Shown here piece by piece: positions 62,952 to 64,000 of a stretch of DNA of 64,000 nt. The stretch is taken from contig JBJHCW010000001.1 of assembly GCA_050486205.1 (NCBI GenBank), positions 453,354-517,353 of the forward strand, written 5' to 3'. Below the pieces are notes generated by a model, which was given only the letters and a program-made list of their open reading frames with translations, did no database searches and had not been told where the DNA came from. Source of the stretch: PWQG01 sp050486205 (GTDB taxonomy: Bacteria; Pseudomonadota; Gammaproteobacteria; Pseudomonadales; Pseudohongiellaceae). The translations under genes were made by a program, and so were the position numbers. Position 1 is the first letter of the stretch; each line of letters opens with the position of its first letter.

Positions 62952-63541
62952 TATCCAGAAAGGTCCAGAAAGTTCTTCAACAAGCGGTGGCCGTGTTCAC
63001 TCAGAATGGATTCCGGATGAAACTGCACACCTTCAACGGCCAGGCTGCGATGTCGCACGCCCATGATTTCCTCGCGGCTGCCGTCCTCGTTCTCAGTCCA
63101 GGCAGTCACCTCCAGCACATCCGGCAGTGTATGGGCGTCAATGACAAGGGAGTGGTAACGGGTGGCTGTAAATGGCGTGGGCAACTGCGAAAAAACGCCC
63201 GCCCCGGTATGATGAATATCGGAAAGTTTGCCGTGCATGACCTGCCCGGCACGAACAATATCACCACCAAAAACCTGCCCTATGGCCTGATGCCCCAGAC
63301 AGATCCCCAGCAGTGGCAGCTTGCCGGCAAAATGACGGATCACGTCCATGGACACGCCTGCCTCGTTCGGCGTGCAGGGCCCGGGTGAGATGACAATCTT
63401 ATCCGGCATCAGTGCCTCGATCTGCGCGACCGTGATGGCATCGTTTCGATGCACCTGCACACTGGCCCCCAGCTCGCCCAGATACTGGACGATGTTCCAG
63501 GTAAAGGAATCGTAGTTGTCGATCATCAGCAATTTAGTCAT
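62951..63541 (-). CDS. trpG: Anthranilate synthase glutamine amidotransferase subunit
   Basis: The 196-residue class I amidotransferase supplies ammonia to TrpE. The nucleophile Cys is in LLGICLGHQAIGQVFGG and the His/Glu pair in GVQFHPESIL; N-terminal MIDNYDSFTWNIVQYL is typical. trpE is not in the window. A long structured leader with a Trp-rich peptide lies upstream. The first eight bases overlap the end of a dubious small frame. RBS: GAGGTTGTT. Confidence 0.96.
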   Translation of the reverse strand: MTKLLMIDNYDSFTWNIVQYLGELGASVQVHRNDAITVAQIEALMPDKIVISPGPCTPNEAGVSMDVIRHFAGKLPLLGICLGHQAIGQVFGGDIVRAGQVMHGKLSDIHHTGAGVFSQLPTPFTATRYHSLVIDAHTLPDVLEVTAWTENEDGSREEIMGVRHRSLAVEGVQFHPESILSEHGHRLLKNFLDLSG

Positions 63542-63933
63542 AACAACCTCTTGTTTTTTCTATATTTTTTATGCCGATGCTTCGATCTATATACACAGAT
63601 ATATACACATGCGCACCGGATTTCGGCAGCACAAGCGTCGGAGAATGCCCTTGTGGGGTGGCAGCAAGCATGGCGGCCGGCATCACGGTGCGTCTCTGCA
63701 AGACGCCTCGATGGGACTCCTTGCGAGACTGCCGGCCTGAATGCCGGTGAGCGACGTGCGCAACCGAGCACCACGAGGACGTGGTGCGCGAGGCACTACC
63801 TATGACGGGGGGATTTAATGGCATCGGGCAATCTCCTGAGTTTTGGAGCCGCCGTGCCGGAGAGCCATCTGCTGAACCTTGCTGCCGGTACGGCGGCAAG
63901 GTGCGGGTCGAGGCCGCAACGACGTGCCGCTTC
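63542..63933 (-). promoter_or_regulatory. Structured leader region between trpL and trpG
   Basis: These 392 bases hold no convincing gene. Perfect or near-perfect hairpins occur at 63690-63706, 63732-63747, 63768-63787 (8-base stem GCACCACG/CGTGGTGC) and 63877-63901. A segment (63885-63897) can instead pair with 63848-63860 (12 of 13 positions). A Shine-Dalgarno AGGAG (minus strand, 63837-63833) eight bases before ATG 63824 opens a dubious 96-codon frame that overlaps trpG by eight bases; its own CTCC partner (63848-63845) could hide this site. An AT-rich part (63588-63609) has the direct repeat TATATACACA twice. Confidence 0.55.
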
Positions 63934-63945
63934 CTACTGGAAGCG
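63928..63945 (-). promoter_or_regulatory. Hairpin spanning trpL codons and stop
   Basis: The minus strand has CGCTTCC-AGTA-GGAAGCG, a perfect 7-base stem that begins right after the two Trp codons and encloses the TAG stop codon. A ribosome paused on Trp codons would cover or disrupt it, as in the 1:2 pause hairpin of known trp attenuators. Confidence 0.6.
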
Positions 63946-63984
63946 CCACCACTGAGCAACGTTGATCGAAGCGGTACGGGTCAT
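63934..63984 (-). CDS. trpL: Putative trp operon leader peptide (16 aa)
   Basis: The minus-strand frame from ATG 63984 to TAG 63934 encodes MTRTASINVAQWWRFQ, with two consecutive TGG codons near the end, the same design as E. coli TrpL (ends WWRTS). It lies about 390 bases before trpG, is followed by a pause-type hairpin, and then by competing helices. No strong ribosome-binding site is visible, and only 16 bases upstream are in the window. It could therefore be the tail of a longer gene, but the Trp pair plus hairpin makes a regulator peptide more likely. Confidence 0.65.
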   Translation of the reverse strand: MTRTASINVAQWWRFQ

Positions 63985-64000
63985 GGCAGACCGAGGTTCA

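Noticed and set aside
63600..63901. Group II intron, retron or transposon-linked (omega) RNA as an explanation of the hairpin-rich region
   Set aside because: No reverse transcriptase, IscB-like gene or intron end motifs are visible; the Trp-rich leader and position before trpG explain the structures better.
63534..63959. 141-codon minus-strand frame upstream of trpG as a real protein
   Set aside because: Its residues (many Arg, Ser, His) look like noise, it runs through all the hairpins and starts before the leader stop region; at most the part from ATG 63824 may be translated.

Overview
The window is a moderately GC-rich chromosomal segment from a gammaproteobacterium, most likely a free-living (possibly marine) relative of the pseudomonads/Cellvibrionales. 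The reasons are gene order and family choice: the run aroQ-accB-accC-prmA-DUF3426-dusB-fis-purH-purD, the run coq7-OsmC-crp-trpC-trpD-trpG, the pair mpl/ubiX, the divergent ybbA/tesA block, fabA-fabB, and two large TonB-dependent receptors. No phage, insertion sequence, CRISPR array or rRNA was seen. One tRNA gene (Thr, anticodon TGT) is present. Coding density is very high, with many ATGA/TAATG couplings and several overlapping convergent gene ends.

Layout. 1-6.1 kb, mostly minus strand: truncated lipoprotein gene, DUF1653, tRNA hydroxylase trhO, recQ, DUF3014 protein, exported peroxiredoxin and a TPR-like exported protein. 6.3-10.5 kb, plus: degenerate PDZ/S41 protein, cbpA-cbpM, aldehyde dehydrogenase plus VOC protein. 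10.5-16.3 kb: slyD, SDR, MFS efflux pump, TonB receptor 1, NUDIX. 16.3-21.3 kb: GGDEF, dienelactone hydrolase plus Prx5, DUF218 protein, trypsin-like protease, two tiny membrane proteins, orphan CheW. 21.3-30.7 kb: mpl, TIGR02444, ubiX, PPi-phosphofructokinase, pdxH, MORN protein, ABC transporter (ybbA-type) and tesA. 30.7-41.3 kb: MFS, pdxJ, alpha/beta hydrolase, bcp, cobB, thioesterase, TPR-sulfotransferase, TonB receptor 2, DUF3089 protein. 41.4-47.4 kb: tRNA-Thr, pgi, RimB-RimK fusion, GNAT, manB/cpsG, galU. 47.6-58.4 kb, all plus: fabA-fabB, a stand-alone DsbD alpha domain, aroQ-accBC-prmA-DUF3426-dusB-fis, purH-purD. 58.4-64 kb: coq7, OsmC, crp, an unknown coiled-coil membrane protein, trpC-trpD-trpG and a trp leader.

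How the genes work together. Fatty-acid synthesis (accB, accC, fabA, fabB), purine synthesis (purH, purD), aromatic/tryptophan synthesis (aroQ, trpGDC), PLP synthesis (pdxH, pdxJ), ubiquinone synthesis (ubiX, coq7), sugar-phosphate/envelope precursors (pgi, PPi-PFK, manB, galU, mpl) and peroxide defence (three peroxiredoxins plus OsmC) make this mainly a housekeeping region.

Most notable: (i) upstream of trpGDC, at the right edge, a 16-residue leader peptide with tandem Trp codons, a hairpin spanning its stop codon and mutually exclusive helices: an apparent trp attenuator without a visible U-tract terminator; (ii) the dsbD position of the conserved aroQ-acc cluster holds only the periplasmic DsbD alpha domain; (iii) a single polypeptide joins a RimB-type retropepsin-like domain to a RimK-type ATP-grasp ligase; (iv) an S41-protease-like protein has lost its catalytic residues; (v) several clean dyad-symmetry elements lie upstream of fabA, tesA and both TonB receptors.
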